A stretch of 64,000 bases of DNA from assembly GCA_944384195.1 (NCBI GenBank), contig CALWSK010000002.1, positions 186,001 through 250,000 on the forward strand, read 5' to 3'. The notes under the pieces are model-generated. The model saw only the letters and a list, made by a program, of their open reading frames with translations, was not told where the DNA came from and made no database searches. Below, piece by piece: positions 1 through 8,317 of this stretch; the first letter of the stretch is position 1, and every line of letters begins with the position of its first letter. Made by a program: the position numbers and the translations under genes. The DNA is from an uncultured Clostridia bacterium. Lineage in GTDB: Bacteria > Bacillota > Clostridia > Lachnospirales > CAG-274.

Positions 1-2
1 AG

Positions 3-728
3 GCTTTATCTGGTGGGCAAAGACAAAGGGTAGCTATGGGACGTGCTATAGTGCGCAGTCCAGAAGTATTCCTTATGGACGAACCATTATCTAACCTTGA
101 TGCTAAGCTTAGAGGACAAATGCGTATAGAAATTGCTAAGCTTTATCAAGAACTTAATACTACATTTATATATGTTACTCACGACCAAACAGAAGCAATG
201 ACTTTAGGAACTAGAATTGTAGTTATGAAAGATGGAATTATCCAACAAGTAGATTCTCCTAAGGAAATATATGAAAATCCTCAAAATATATTTGTAGCAG
301 GATTTATAGGTATGCCTCAAATGAATTTCTTAGACACATCTATTATTGAAGATGGTGGAAAAGTTTTAGTAAATATTTTAGGTAAAACATTAGAATTATC
401 TAAAGAAAAGCAAGATGTTTTAAGAAAAGATGGTTATATTGGAAAAGATGTAATATTAGGTATAAGACCAGAGAATATAAAATGTATTATAAACGATGTT
501 ACTCCTAATGGAAATACTGTATTTAAATCTAGAATAGAAGTTTATGAAAACTTAGGGGCAGAAACTTTTCTACATATAGAAGAGAATAAAAAACAAATAG
601 TTATTAAAACTGCTACGGCAGATAATGCTCCTACAAGTGGAGACATAGAATATATGTTTGACCTTAATAAAGTTTATTTATTTGATAAACAAACAGAAGA
701 AACTATTTTCAATAAGAAAAATAAATAA
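3..728 (+). CDS. Sugar-type ABC transporter ATP-binding protein (5' partial)
   Basis: This is the C-terminal part of a MalK/MsmX/UgpC-family ATPase, which energises an ABC importer for sugars or sugar-like solutes at the inner face of the membrane. The reading frame is open from base 3, so the true start and Walker A lie outside the window; the internal ATG at 36 is not the start. The window opens on the ABC signature (LSGGQRQRVAMGRA), followed by Walker B (VFLMDEPLSNLDA) and the H-loop (VTHDQTEAM). The last ~130 residues form the TOBE/OB regulatory domain (FIGMPQMNF, GIRPENI). The transported substrate cannot be read from this fragment. A hairpin terminator follows the stop. Confidence 0.93.
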   Translation, partial: ALSGGQRQRVAMGRAIVRSPEVFLMDEPLSNLDAKLRGQMRIEIAKLYQELNTTFIYVTHDQTEAMTLGTRIVVMKDGIIQQVDSPKEIYENPQNIFVAGFIGMPQMNFLDTSIIEDGGKVLVNILGKTLELSKEKQDVLRKDGYIGKDVILGIRPENIKCIINDVTPNGNTVFKSRIEVYENLGAETFLHIEENKKQIVIKTATADNAPTSGDIEYMFDLNKVYLFDKQTEETIFNKKNK

Positions 729-730
729 TA

Positions 731-760
731 AAAAAGGTGTAGATTTTCTACACCTTTTTT
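731..760. terminator. Bidirectional rho-independent terminator
   Basis: A 7-bp stem (GGTGTAG at 736-742 with CTACACC at 748-754) is preceded by an A-run and followed by a T-run. It can therefore end both the plus-strand ABC gene and the convergent minus-strand bioA. Confidence 0.85.
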
Positions 761-801
761 GTAATTTAAAAAAGATTAAAAATAAACTTTGCATAAAATA
801 T

Positions 802-2010
802 TTATAAAGCTTTGTTTCTAAACCAATCTTTCATAGTTTGTAATACTTTTATAAGCTCTTCTTCTTTTATTATATAAGGAACCATAGCATATAAATAGTT
901 TGAAAATGGTCTGCTAAATACTCCGTTTTTATATGCAAACTCTTGATATCCTTTTAGATGTTTTTTATCGTATACTTCTATACATACACAAGCTCCTATT
1001 ATTCTAATTTCTTTAATGCGTTCATCTTGAAAATTTTCTAGTTCTAATCTAGTTATTTTTTCTATATTTTTAATCTTATCCATATAGTTATTTTTTTCAA
1101 ATAATTCTATAGATTTTAATATAATAGAACAAGCTAAAGGATTTCCCATAAATGTAGGACCGTGCATAAGAGCTAAATTTGGGTTATCATTATAAAATGC
1201 ATCATATACTTTTTTATTAGCCACGGTAACGGCGTGTCCTATATATCCTCCAGTTAGAGCTTTTCCAAGTACTAAAATATCCGGTGTTACTATATCTGAT
1301 ACAAAGCGATTTCCAGTTCTTCCAAAACCAGTTGCTACCTCGTCAAAAATTAATAAAATATTATATTTATCACATAGCTTTCTAGCTCTTTTTAAAAATG
1401 ATATATCATATATTCGCATACCACCGGCACATTGTAAAAGAGGTTCTACAATAAAACAACATAAATTTTTATGATATTTTATAAATGTTTCTTCTAATTC
1501 TTCAATATTTGTATTTATATGTATTATATTTTTATTTTTAGGATATGACTTTAAAATAAAATGATAATCTTCATCATCGCTTACTTCCATTGTTTTAAAA
1601 GTATCTCCGTGATAGGCATTTTTAAGAGCTAATATAATATTTTTCTGAGGTTGATTTTTATTTATATGATATTGTAAAGCCATTTTTAAAGCTACTTCTA
1701 CTGCCACACTACCAGAATCAGAAAAAAAGCAATAATCTAAATCTTTAGGTAACCATTCTTCTAATTTTTTTGAAAGAGCTTCTATAGGTTCGTGGCTTAA
1801 GTTTGCAAGCATTATATGAGAAAATTTTTTTATTTGATTTTCTATTGCATCATTTATTTCTTTATTTTTATAGCCGTGTATAGTGCTCCACCAAGAAGAT
1901 ATAGAATCTATAAGCTTTTTATCTTTAGTATATAGATATACTCCGTTTGCATCTATTATTTTATAAGGAGTATTCATAGTTTTCATCTGTTGATATGGAT
2001 ACCAAATCAT
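802..2010 (-). CDS. bioA: Adenosylmethionine-8-amino-7-oxononanoate aminotransferase
   Basis: BioA makes 7,8-diaminopelargonate from 7-keto-8-aminopelargonate (KAPA), using S-adenosylmethionine as amino donor and PLP as cofactor. The 402-residue protein shows the class III aminotransferase layout: the glycine/serine PLP-phosphate site (DSGSVAVEVALK, ~98-109), YHGDTFKTMEVSD (~133-145), the PLP-nitrogen aspartate in LLIFDEVATGFGRTG (D223), and the Schiff-base lysine in LVLGKALTGGYIGHAV (K250). It is last in the minus-strand order bioY-bioB-bioD-bioA, starting 15 bp after bioD stops, so it is probably cotranscribed. It ends against the bidirectional terminator at 731-760. Confidence 0.95.
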   Translation of the reverse strand: MIWYPYQQMKTMNTPYKIIDANGVYLYTKDKKLIDSISSWWSTIHGYKNKEINDAIENQIKKFSHIMLANLSHEPIEALSKKLEEWLPKDLDYCFFSDSGSVAVEVALKMALQYHINKNQPQKNIILALKNAYHGDTFKTMEVSDDEDYHFILKSYPKNKNIIHINTNIEELEETFIKYHKNLCCFIVEPLLQCAGGMRIYDISFLKRARKLCDKYNILLIFDEVATGFGRTGNRFVSDIVTPDILVLGKALTGGYIGHAVTVANKKVYDAFYNDNPNLALMHGPTFMGNPLACSIILKSIELFEKNNYMDKIKNIEKITRLELENFQDERIKEIRIIGACVCIEVYDKKHLKGYQEFAYKNGVFSRPFSNYLYAMVPYIIKEEELIKVLQTMKDWFRNKAL

Positions 2011-2025
2011 TTTATCACTCCATTT

Positions 2026-2709
2026 CTAATTATATAACGATAGTAATATTTCTAAAGGCATATTTAAGTTTTTATCATTTTTTTCTACACAAGCTAAAAC
2101 TTTAAAACCAGTTAAGTATTCACACATTAATATATTATCTTTATGTATTTTATTATCTTTTTCAAAATAATTAAATATAATACCTTTAATATTTATATTA
2201 TTTGCTTTCATATATTTAGCAGTAAGAACAACAGAATTTATAGCACCAAGACCAGCATTAGCAACTATTACACAATTTAGATTATATAGCTTGATAAAAT
2301 CTTCTAACATTATAATTTTATCATCAAAACGTAAAGGACAAATAATTCCTCCAGAACCTTCTATTGTTATATAATCAAACTTATTTTTTAGGTTATTAAA
2401 ATAATCTGAAATTTTTTTCATTTCAATAGGATTTTTTTCTAATTTAGATGCTAAATGAGGAGAAGCGGGCATCTCATAAATATAAGGACACATATCATTT
2501 AACTCTTGAGAAATTTTTGACATTTCCTTTACAAATAATGCATCAGAGGGAATTAATGTATTATCATCTTTTCTAGGATTTTCACTCATAGCACATTTAT
2601 AATAAGCATTGTTTATATTATTTTCTGCTAATTTTTTTGTAATTAAAGCTGTTATATATGTTTTTCCTACATCTGTACCAGTACCTGTTATAAATAAATT
2701 TTTACTCAT
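2026..2709 (-). CDS. bioD: ATP-dependent dethiobiotin synthetase
   Basis: BioD closes the ureido ring of dethiobiotin from diaminopelargonate, CO2 and ATP in the cytoplasm. The 227-residue protein begins with the modified P-loop FITGTGTDVGKT (residues 7-17, K16). A second conserved glycine-rich block, IEGSGGIICPL, contributes to the substrate site. The start overlaps the last 8 bases of bioB, a sign of translational coupling within the biotin operon. Length is normal for the family. Confidence 0.95.
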   Translation of the reverse strand: MSKNLFITGTGTDVGKTYITALITKKLAENNINNAYYKCAMSENPRKDDNTLIPSDALFVKEMSKISQELNDMCPYIYEMPASPHLASKLEKNPIEMKKISDYFNNLKNKFDYITIEGSGGIICPLRFDDKIIMLEDFIKLYNLNCVIVANAGLGAINSVVLTAKYMKANNINIKGIIFNYFEKDNKIHKDNILMCEYLTGFKVLACVEKNDKNLNMPLEILLSLYN

Positions 2710-3670
2710 CTACTAGTTTCACCTCATATCCTAAGCCCTTTATCATTTTCATATCATCTTCTACAGATATGCCAACAGTTGTTAGCATATTACCAGATAT
2801 AGTAGCATTTGCACCAGATTTAAAACAAAGCTCTCCATTATCTAAAAGTAGATTTCTTCCTCCGGCTAGTCTTATTTTTGAAGTGGGTAAAATAAATCGA
2901 TATATGGCTACAATACGTACGATTTCTTCTTGATTTAATTTTTTATTATTTTCCATAGGAGTTCCTTTTATAGCATTTAAAATATTTACAGGGACACTTT
3001 TTATTTCTAAATCTCTAAGAGTAAAAGCCATATCTATTCTATCTTCTATATTTTCTCCAAGTCCTATAATGCCACCACTACAAACTTCAAGTCCTAAAGA
3101 TTTAGCTAATTTTATAGTTTTTATTTTATCTTCAAATGTATGAGTTGTACATATATTAGGGAAATTATTTTTAGAGGTTTCTATATTATTATGTATTCTT
3201 GTTAGTCCTGCTTTTTTTAATTTTTTTAAATTATCTTCGTTTAATAAACCAAGAGAAGCACATACAGATATACTAACTTCTTTTTTTATTCTTTCTATTA
3301 CTTTACACATTTTATCTATTTCATCATCTGGTAATTTTCTACCAGAAGTTACAATAGAATAACGCAAGATACCTTGATTATAATTTATTTTGGCTTGTTT
3401 TAAAATTTCTTCTTCGGAAATTAAGGAATATTCATCTATTTTACAATTATTATGAATTGATTGAGCACAAAATTTACAATCTTCGGTACAACCCCCATTT
3501 TTAGCGTTTATAATTGTACAAATATCAAAAATATTAGAACAAAATTTAACTCTTATTTTATTAGCGTTTTCACAAAGCTTTTCTAAAGGTTGATTATATA
3601 GAAATAAAGCTTCTTTTTTATTTATTTTATATCCATCTAGCACTTTTTTTGTTAATAAATCTATATCCAT
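2702..3670 (-). CDS. bioB: Biotin synthase (radical SAM)
   Basis: BioB inserts sulfur into dethiobiotin by radical SAM chemistry. The 322-residue protein carries the radical-SAM cluster motif CTEDCKFC (C61, C65, C68), preceded by CSNIFDICTIINAKNGG. Near the C-terminus it has KIRLAGGRN, the conserved arginine region that ligates the auxiliary [2Fe-2S] cluster. It lies 3 bp after bioY and overlaps bioD by 8 bp, so it is the second gene of the operon. Confidence 0.96.
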   Translation of the reverse strand: MDIDLLTKKVLDGYKINKKEALFLYNQPLEKLCENANKIRVKFCSNIFDICTIINAKNGGCTEDCKFCAQSIHNNCKIDEYSLISEEEILKQAKINYNQGILRYSIVTSGRKLPDDEIDKMCKVIERIKKEVSISVCASLGLLNEDNLKKLKKAGLTRIHNNIETSKNNFPNICTTHTFEDKIKTIKLAKSLGLEVCSGGIIGLGENIEDRIDMAFTLRDLEIKSVPVNILNAIKGTPMENNKKLNQEEIVRIVAIYRFILPTSKIRLAGGRNLLLDNGELCFKSGANATISGNMLTTVGISVEDDMKMIKGLGYEVKLVDE

Positions 3671-3673
3671 ATA

Positions 3674-4225
3674 TTATAATCCTTTCTTTAGTAGTGGAAT
3701 TAATTTTTTACCAACAATAGCTCCTACTATACATAGCAAAATATCTCCAGGGATAGCAAGGACAAAGCAATATATAAATAAAGTATATATTCCTATGTTG
3801 TTTCCTAAATAAAATTTACTTATAAAATAATAATATATCATACCAAAGATATAAACTATAGAAAGTCCAACAAAGTTTGCTATAAGTATTCTCTTATAGC
3901 TTGGATTAGTATTTTTATTTGCTATTTTACCAGTATAATATGTTCCTACTATAAATCCTACAATATATCCAAATGTTGGCTTTAATATATAAGAAAAACC
4001 ACCACCACCGGCAAATATAGGAAAACCTAAAAGTCCCATAAGTGTATAAATAAGTACAGAAAAAGCTCCAAGGTTACCACCTAATAAAATTCCAGCCAAA
4101 CTAGTAAATAAAAATTGTAAAGTGAATGGAACAACTGGTATAGGGATTTTTATAAAAGCTCCTATAGAGATAAGGCAAACAAATAAAGCACATAATATCA
4201 AATTTTTAATTTTTTTTCTTTCCAT
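3674..4225 (-). CDS. bioY: Biotin ECF transporter S component BioY
   Basis: BioY is the membrane biotin-binding subunit of an energy-coupling-factor importer and normally works with the shared EcfA/A'/T module encoded elsewhere. The 183-residue protein has about six hydrophobic segments and typical BioY stretches such as FIKIPIPVVPFTLQFLF and FGYIVGFIVG. A strong AGGAGG at 4230-4235 precedes the ATG. It is the first gene of the biotin operon, so uptake and the last three synthesis steps appear to be controlled together by the operator upstream. Confidence 0.93.
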   Translation of the reverse strand: MERKKIKNLILCALFVCLISIGAFIKIPIPVVPFTLQFLFTSLAGILLGGNLGAFSVLIYTLMGLLGFPIFAGGGGFSYILKPTFGYIVGFIVGTYYTGKIANKNTNPSYKRILIANFVGLSIVYIFGMIYYYFISKFYLGNNIGIYTLFIYCFVLAIPGDILLCIVGAIVGKKLIPLLKKGL

Positions 4226-4259
4226 TTTTCCTCCTAAGATAGCTAAATATTTTAAAAGA

Positions 4260-4314
4260 AGTATAATATATTTTAATTATATTGTCAACTTATAAATTAT
4301 AATTAGATTACAAT
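4260..4314 (-). promoter_or_regulatory. Biotin operon promoter overlapped by a BirA-like operator
   Basis: On the minus strand TTGACA (4283-4288) and TATACT (4260-4265) are 17 bp apart, an excellent sigma-A promoter for bioY. An inverted repeat has half-sites ATTGTCAACT (4281-4290) and AGATTACAAT (4305-4314), matching at 8 of 10 positions with a 14-bp spacer. This is the layout of BirA operators (TTGTNAACC-N14-16-GGTTNACAA type). One half-site covers the -35 box, so a biotin-bound BirA would block transcription. The promoter is clear; the operator assignment is inference. Confidence 0.7.
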
Positions 4315-4320
4315 TAATAT

Positions 4321-4383
4321 AAAAAAATTTTTGTTAAAATATTTTTGACTTTATATTTATCAAAATAATTAACAAAAATTTTT
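4321..4383 (-). terminator. Long hairpin terminator after the secreted repeat protein
   Basis: A 15-bp perfect inverted repeat (4323-4337 with 4369-4383) brackets a further partly paired segment, giving a ~60-nt hairpin. On the minus strand the stem ends in a T-rich run. It lies just past the stop at 4409 and upstream of the biotin promoter, so it probably insulates the two units. Confidence 0.6.
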
Positions 4384-4408
4384 ATTTTTAAATTATAATT
4401 TATAAAGT

Positions 4409-6136
4409 TTATTTAGAAGAATAAAATTCTAAGCTATCAACTGCTACTATAGCTCCGTTTTTCTTATCATTTAATTGATTTACTTTTTCTTGAGCTTTCT
4501 CACTATAGTTCCATTTTAAACCTATATATTTATATTTTTTAAGGTCAAAATCTGTATCTATAGTTACTTTAATGTAGTCAGAGTCTAAATTTTCTACTTT
4601 TTTGATATTTGGTTTTACATATGTAGGATATAAAGGTTCTCCTTCATATAATCTATCAAAACATACAAGTTCTACATCATCTGTCATATGAGCAATATTA
4701 AATACTAAGTTGTCATAATTATTTGTATCTAATATACCTTCTTGAAGTTGATTTACAGATAAAGTAGGGTATCCAGCAGTATAAACAATACGATTAACTT
4801 GGCTATTAGCTAATTCTGGGTAGAATAATAAAGCTTGTTTTAAATCTGCATATATAAGAGCTTTATCTGGTCTTTCAGATATATTGCTAACATAGTGCAT
4901 TCCGTCAAAATCTCTTAAATTTTCTGCTAAAAATTGAGTGCTTGTAAAGTATGAATTATATGTATAAGAATTTGTAGAAGCAAAAAGTTCAGATGGGAAT
5001 GATATTTTTTCAAATGATTTGTTAGTATTTATAACATCTTTTTTATCTAAATTTTCTTTATTATTTGAGTTTTTATCTTTATTTTCATTTGAATTTTCTG
5101 GTTTATTTAAATTTTCATTTTGGTTTGTTATAGATTTTCTTCCGTTTCTTTGAGAAGAAATAAATTTATTTTGATAATATTTTAAGTTTTCTATTTCATT
5201 TTCTATTAATGATATGCTAGAATAATTTTTATATATTTTTTCTGCTTTTTGTATAGCTTCTTCAAAATCAAAATCTGAATCTATATCCACCCATTTTTCA
5301 TTTTTTAGAACATCATATCCAGAACGTTGACTAACTTTTACTTTTGCTCTTTCTTCTTTAGCATTATCTATAGCAGTTTTTAATTTATTTTTAGCTTCTG
5401 AAAGATAATCTTTTTCATTAACTTTTACTTCCTCATTTTTAGAAGAATAAATTTCTAGGCTATCAAGAGCTACAACTGCACCATTTTTTCTATTTCCAAG
5501 TGAGTTTACTTTATCTTGAGCTTCTTTTCCATATTTCCATCTTAAGCCTACATATCTATATTTTTTTAAATCTTTATCTATATCTAAAGTAACTTTTATA
5601 TAGCCATCTCCTAGGTCTTTTACGTTAACTTTAGGTTTAAATGTATGTTCTCCTAAAAGATATTTTCCTTGATAGATACTGCTAAAAGCAACTATTTCAA
5701 CATCATCTGCTATATGAGCAACATTATATACTAAATTGTCATATGAATTATCTTCTAACGCACCTTCTTGAAGTCTATTTACTGATAATTTAGGATAACC
5801 AGCAACATATACAATACGATTGAAAGTTTCTTCTTTAAGTTCTGGATTAAAATCTAACCATTTTTGTAAGTCTACATAAACTACATTATCTGATATTTTT
5901 TCAGATATGTTGCTTACATAGTGTAGACCATCAGTTCCCATAAGTTCTGTAGGACTATATTCAGTACTTGTAAAATAAGAATTATATTTATAAAAATCTG
6001 TAGCTTCGAAAGCTTCTGAAGGTAAATATAACTTTTTATAATTATCTTGTGAAGCTTGTGTATTTTGAGGAGCTAATAGTGGTGCTGTTATGATAGAACC
6101 AGCTAATAGCATACCTATAATTTTATTATGTTTCAT
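4409..6136 (-). CDS. Secreted protein with two ~196-residue repeats, unknown function
   Basis: I do not recognise this family. The start is set at 6136, not at the upstream ATG at 6265, because AAGGAG (6143-6148) sits 6 bp before it and the protein then begins with a clean Sec signal peptide (about residues 1-29, ending near QASQ). The 575-residue product has two homologous domains, residues ~37-233 and ~380-575. They share YNSYFTST, HYVSNISE, NRIVY-AGYP-LSVN-LQEG, YDNLV-N-AH--DDVE and a terminal VDSLEFYSSK-like strand. The linker (~234-379) holds a helical stretch and a low-complexity N/K/E segment. The repeat ends resemble the last strand of carbohydrate-binding beta-sandwiches, but that is speculation. 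No sortase motif or anchor is visible, so it is probably released or held non-covalently at the surface. Confidence 0.8.
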   Translation of the reverse strand: MKHNKIIGMLLAGSIITAPLLAPQNTQASQDNYKKLYLPSEAFEATDFYKYNSYFTSTEYSPTELMGTDGLHYVSNISEKISDNVVYVDLQKWLDFNPELKEETFNRIVYVAGYPKLSVNRLQEGALEDNSYDNLVYNVAHIADDVEIVAFSSIYQGKYLLGEHTFKPKVNVKDLGDGYIKVTLDIDKDLKKYRYVGLRWKYGKEAQDKVNSLGNRKNGAVVALDSLEIYSSKNEEVKVNEKDYLSEAKNKLKTAIDNAKEERAKVKVSQRSGYDVLKNEKWVDIDSDFDFEEAIQKAEKIYKNYSSISLIENEIENLKYYQNKFISSQRNGRKSITNQNENLNKPENSNENKDKNSNNKENLDKKDVINTNKSFEKISFPSELFASTNSYTYNSYFTSTQFLAENLRDFDGMHYVSNISERPDKALIYADLKQALLFYPELANSQVNRIVYTAGYPTLSVNQLQEGILDTNNYDNLVFNIAHMTDDVELVCFDRLYEGEPLYPTYVKPNIKKVENLDSDYIKVTIDTDFDLKKYKYIGLKWNYSEKAQEKVNQLNDKKNGAIVAVDSLEFYSSK

Positions 6137-6265
6137 AGAATTCTCCTTTGTGTCATATTTTAATGAGTAATTTGTATAATTGAGTTGTATATCCACAAAT
6201 GATAGCATATTATATACAAAAATGCAAGTAAAATTTTCCATAAAAATTTTATATATAGTTAGCAA

Positions 6266-7037
6266 GTTGTATAAAATGATATCTAAAATATATTTTTCAT
6301 ATGATACATAGTATTTAAAATTGTTGATTTTAGTATTTAAAATATATATCTTATACTAAATATATAAAAAATAATTGAAAAGTCTATAAAAATTTAGCAT
6401 ATTTTATAACATGTATATTATTTTGCTTAAAAATTAATATTTTAAGAACATAATGTATAAAAATATTGTTTTTAAGGTTTTATATTAAAAAATTTTTAAA
6501 TAATATTTTTGTATTAATATAAAATATAAAGAATATATAAATTTATAATTTTAGAATTAAATAAATTTTTATAATTAGGAATTAATTATATTGATAAGAA
6601 TATGTAATAAAAACTTAATTCCAAAATCTAATGATTTAATAAAGAATATGAAATTACAAGAAAAAAGTTTTATTAGATATTATTCTAGAATAAAAAAAGA
6701 ACTTAATTCTTAGAAAGTAGTTTTAATTTATATTTTATAAGATTTAAAAATATATAAATAGATAATAATTTTGATTATAATAGATAAAACTGTAAAGGAT
6801 AGGGTGAAATAAGTTTTAAAATTATCAAGTTATAATATAATAATAAAATAATTTATATACTATATTAATATACAAAATAAATATACATTTTATATTAATA
6901 ATTAAATAAAATATTTTTATAATTTTTTGTTTATATTATTGTTAGTATATTACTAATTTCTTTAGTTATAATTTTATTTTTAGTAGATTTAAAAAAAGAC
7001 TTACTAAAGTATTTAAACCTTAATAAGCCTTTTCATT
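6266..7037. other. Gene-poor AT-rich intergenic region
   Basis: This interval is extremely AT-rich, with stop codons in all frames apart from a 40-codon TTG-initiated frame at 6591-6713 that has no convincing ribosome site. I see no tRNA, strong terminator or repeat. It may be decayed coding sequence. The promoter of the secreted-protein gene should lie near 6150-6260, but no clear -35/-10 pair stands out. Confidence 0.4.
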
Positions 7038-7847
7038 TTAATTATTATTTTCTTTATCTTCTTTTATAAATTGTCTACCTTCGTGGTTCATATAGTAGTT
7101 ATCTTTATAGATTAATTCTCCTACAGGTACTATTTCATATCCTTTTGATTTTAAAGTTTTTAAAATTGTATCTAAAGCATCTGGAGTGTATTTAGCATCA
7201 TTATGAAATAACATTATAGAACCATTTTTTAAATTTTTATTTTCTGTTACTTGTTTTATTTCGGCTTGTACGCCGTGTTCTTTCCAGTCTAAACTATCAA
7301 TATCCCACTGTATTGTATGATAGCCGACTTCTTTTGCAGCTTGTAGTACTGTATCATTATATTCACCAAACGGTGCTCTATAAAGATCCATTTCATACCC
7401 AAGAAGATTTTTAACTTTATTATGTACATTTAATATTTCTTGTTTATTTTCTTCAAGGCTTATTTTGCTACCATGAGGGTGAGTATCGCTATGATTTCCT
7501 ATTTCGTGTCCTTCTTCATATATTCTTTTTACTTCATCAGGATATTTATCTACCCAATATCCACATAAGAAGAAAGTAGCTTTAACATCATTATTTCTTA
7601 ATACTGTAAGAAGTTCTTCGGTATCATCAGCACCCCAAGCGGCATCAAAACTAATAGCCACTTTTTTTTCATCTGTATTTACAGAATATATAGGAAGATT
7701 TTTTTTAGCAGGTTCTGCCGATGTAGCAACAGAAGCGAGATTTTTTTGGATTATAGGGCGAGATATTGCCACAAGAGAAAAACAGAAAAATGTTAATATA
7801 ACAAAATATTTAACATTACTATTTTTAAAAAAATTAAAGATTTTCAT
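7038..7847 (-). CDS. PdaB-like polysaccharide deacetylase (sporulation type)
   Basis: This NodB-fold deacetylase removes N-acetyl groups from peptidoglycan-type glycans outside the membrane. The 269-residue protein starts with a signal anchor (~13-30) and then shows the catalytic motifs: AISFDAAWGADDT (motif 1, ~64-76) and HSDTHPHGSKI (metal histidines H119 and H123), with RAPFGEYND and LFHND further on. The AAWG form of motif 1 is what I associate with PdaB-like sporulation deacetylases of clostridia. In Bacillus, PdaB is needed to keep spores dormant. An AAGGAG precedes the ATG. It stands alone, so the sporulation role rests on family resemblance. Confidence 0.85.
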   Translation of the reverse strand: MKIFNFFKNSNVKYFVILTFFCFSLVAISRPIIQKNLASVATSAEPAKKNLPIYSVNTDEKKVAISFDAAWGADDTEELLTVLRNNDVKATFFLCGYWVDKYPDEVKRIYEEGHEIGNHSDTHPHGSKISLEENKQEILNVHNKVKNLLGYEMDLYRAPFGEYNDTVLQAAKEVGYHTIQWDIDSLDWKEHGVQAEIKQVTENKNLKNGSIMLFHNDAKYTPDALDTILKTLKSKGYEIVPVGELIYKDNYYMNHEGRQFIKEDKENNN

Positions 7848-8059
7848 AAAAACTCCTTTATAAAATATATATAGATAAATTTATTAAGGTATATAAAAAA
7901 TATTACATTTGGGAAAAATAATTTTAAAAAGAGTTTTTATAACATATAAAAAGCCCACAAAAAGTTGGCGAATACTAAAAGAAATTATAAAGAAGTTAGT
8001 GTAAAACTAATTTTATGTACTAGAATAACACAATATAAATAGATTATAAAGACAGAACA

Positions 8060-8088
8060 TTGATAAAAAATATAAAAATTTGTATAAT
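8060..8088 (+). promoter_or_regulatory. Toxin promoter
   Basis: TTGATA (8060-8065) and TATAAT (8083-8088) are exactly 17 bp apart. The predicted start is near 8095, the first base of the left arm of the long inverted repeat. Confidence 0.75.
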
Positions 8089-8094
8089 TTATGT

Positions 8095-8306
8095 GAGCTA
8101 ATTGAAAGGGTTGTTAGCCTACTAACTCTAACAAGGGTTAGGGGGATATGATGAGTACATACGAAATAGTAATGATAATATTAACATTGCTAAATCTAGT
8201 TGTAATAATCATAAGGATAAAAAAATAATAGCCCAAGCTTGATAAACTATGCTGTTATTTTATTATTAAAATAATACTAAATAGTAGGCTAACAAAAAAT
8301 TAGCTC
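8095..8306 (+). repeat. Long-range inverted repeat closing the toxin mRNA
   Basis: Two segments pair across the transcript: 8095-8103 (GAGCTAATT) with 8298-8306, and 8111-8124 with 8282-8295 (14 bp perfect). The left arm begins at the predicted transcription start and the right arm lies past the toxin gene, so the mRNA 5' and 3' ends would form a long closing stem. Inside it, CTCTAAC (8126-8132) pairs with GTTAGGG (8137-8143), covering part of the toxin Shine-Dalgarno. This is the sort of inactive full-length fold described for type I toxin mRNAs. Confidence 0.7.
8151..8228 (+). CDS. TxpA/Hol_Tox-like small membrane toxin, 25 residues
   Basis: The peptide starts MSTYEIVMIILTLLN, continues with a hydrophobic stretch (VVIII) and ends in the basic tail RIKK: one membrane helix with a positive C-terminus. 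The first residues closely follow the MSTYE opening of Bacillus TxpA-type and holin-like (Hol_Tox) type I toxins, which damage the membrane when over-produced. The start at 8151 is preferred over the adjacent ATG at 8148 because AGGGGG (8140-8145) is then 5 bp away. The gene has its own promoter, an SD-covering hairpin and an antisense RNA across its 3' UTR. Toxicity is inferred from family and layout. Confidence 0.75.
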   Translation: MSTYEIVMIILTLLNLVVIIIRIKK

Positions 8307-8311
8307 TTCTT
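8219..8311 (-). ncRNA. Predicted antisense antitoxin RNA (RatA-like position)
   Basis: Reading the minus strand from the promoter at 8318-8346, a short RNA would start near 8311. It would end at a terminator formed by TAACAGC (8257-8251) and GCTATTA (8232-8226) followed by seven T residues (8225-8219). The ~93-nt RNA is fully complementary to the toxin mRNA 3' UTR, the convergent arrangement known for txpA/RatA and bsrG/SR4. It would act by base pairing and duplex cleavage. The boundaries are predicted from sequence signals only. Confidence 0.6.
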
Positions 8312-8317
8312 ATATTT

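Noticed and set aside
6591-6713. A 40-codon TTG-initiated frame in the AT-rich gap
   Set aside because: No good ribosome site, no recognisable similarity, and such frames arise by chance. It may be a remnant of a lost gene, so it is only mentioned in the gap entry.
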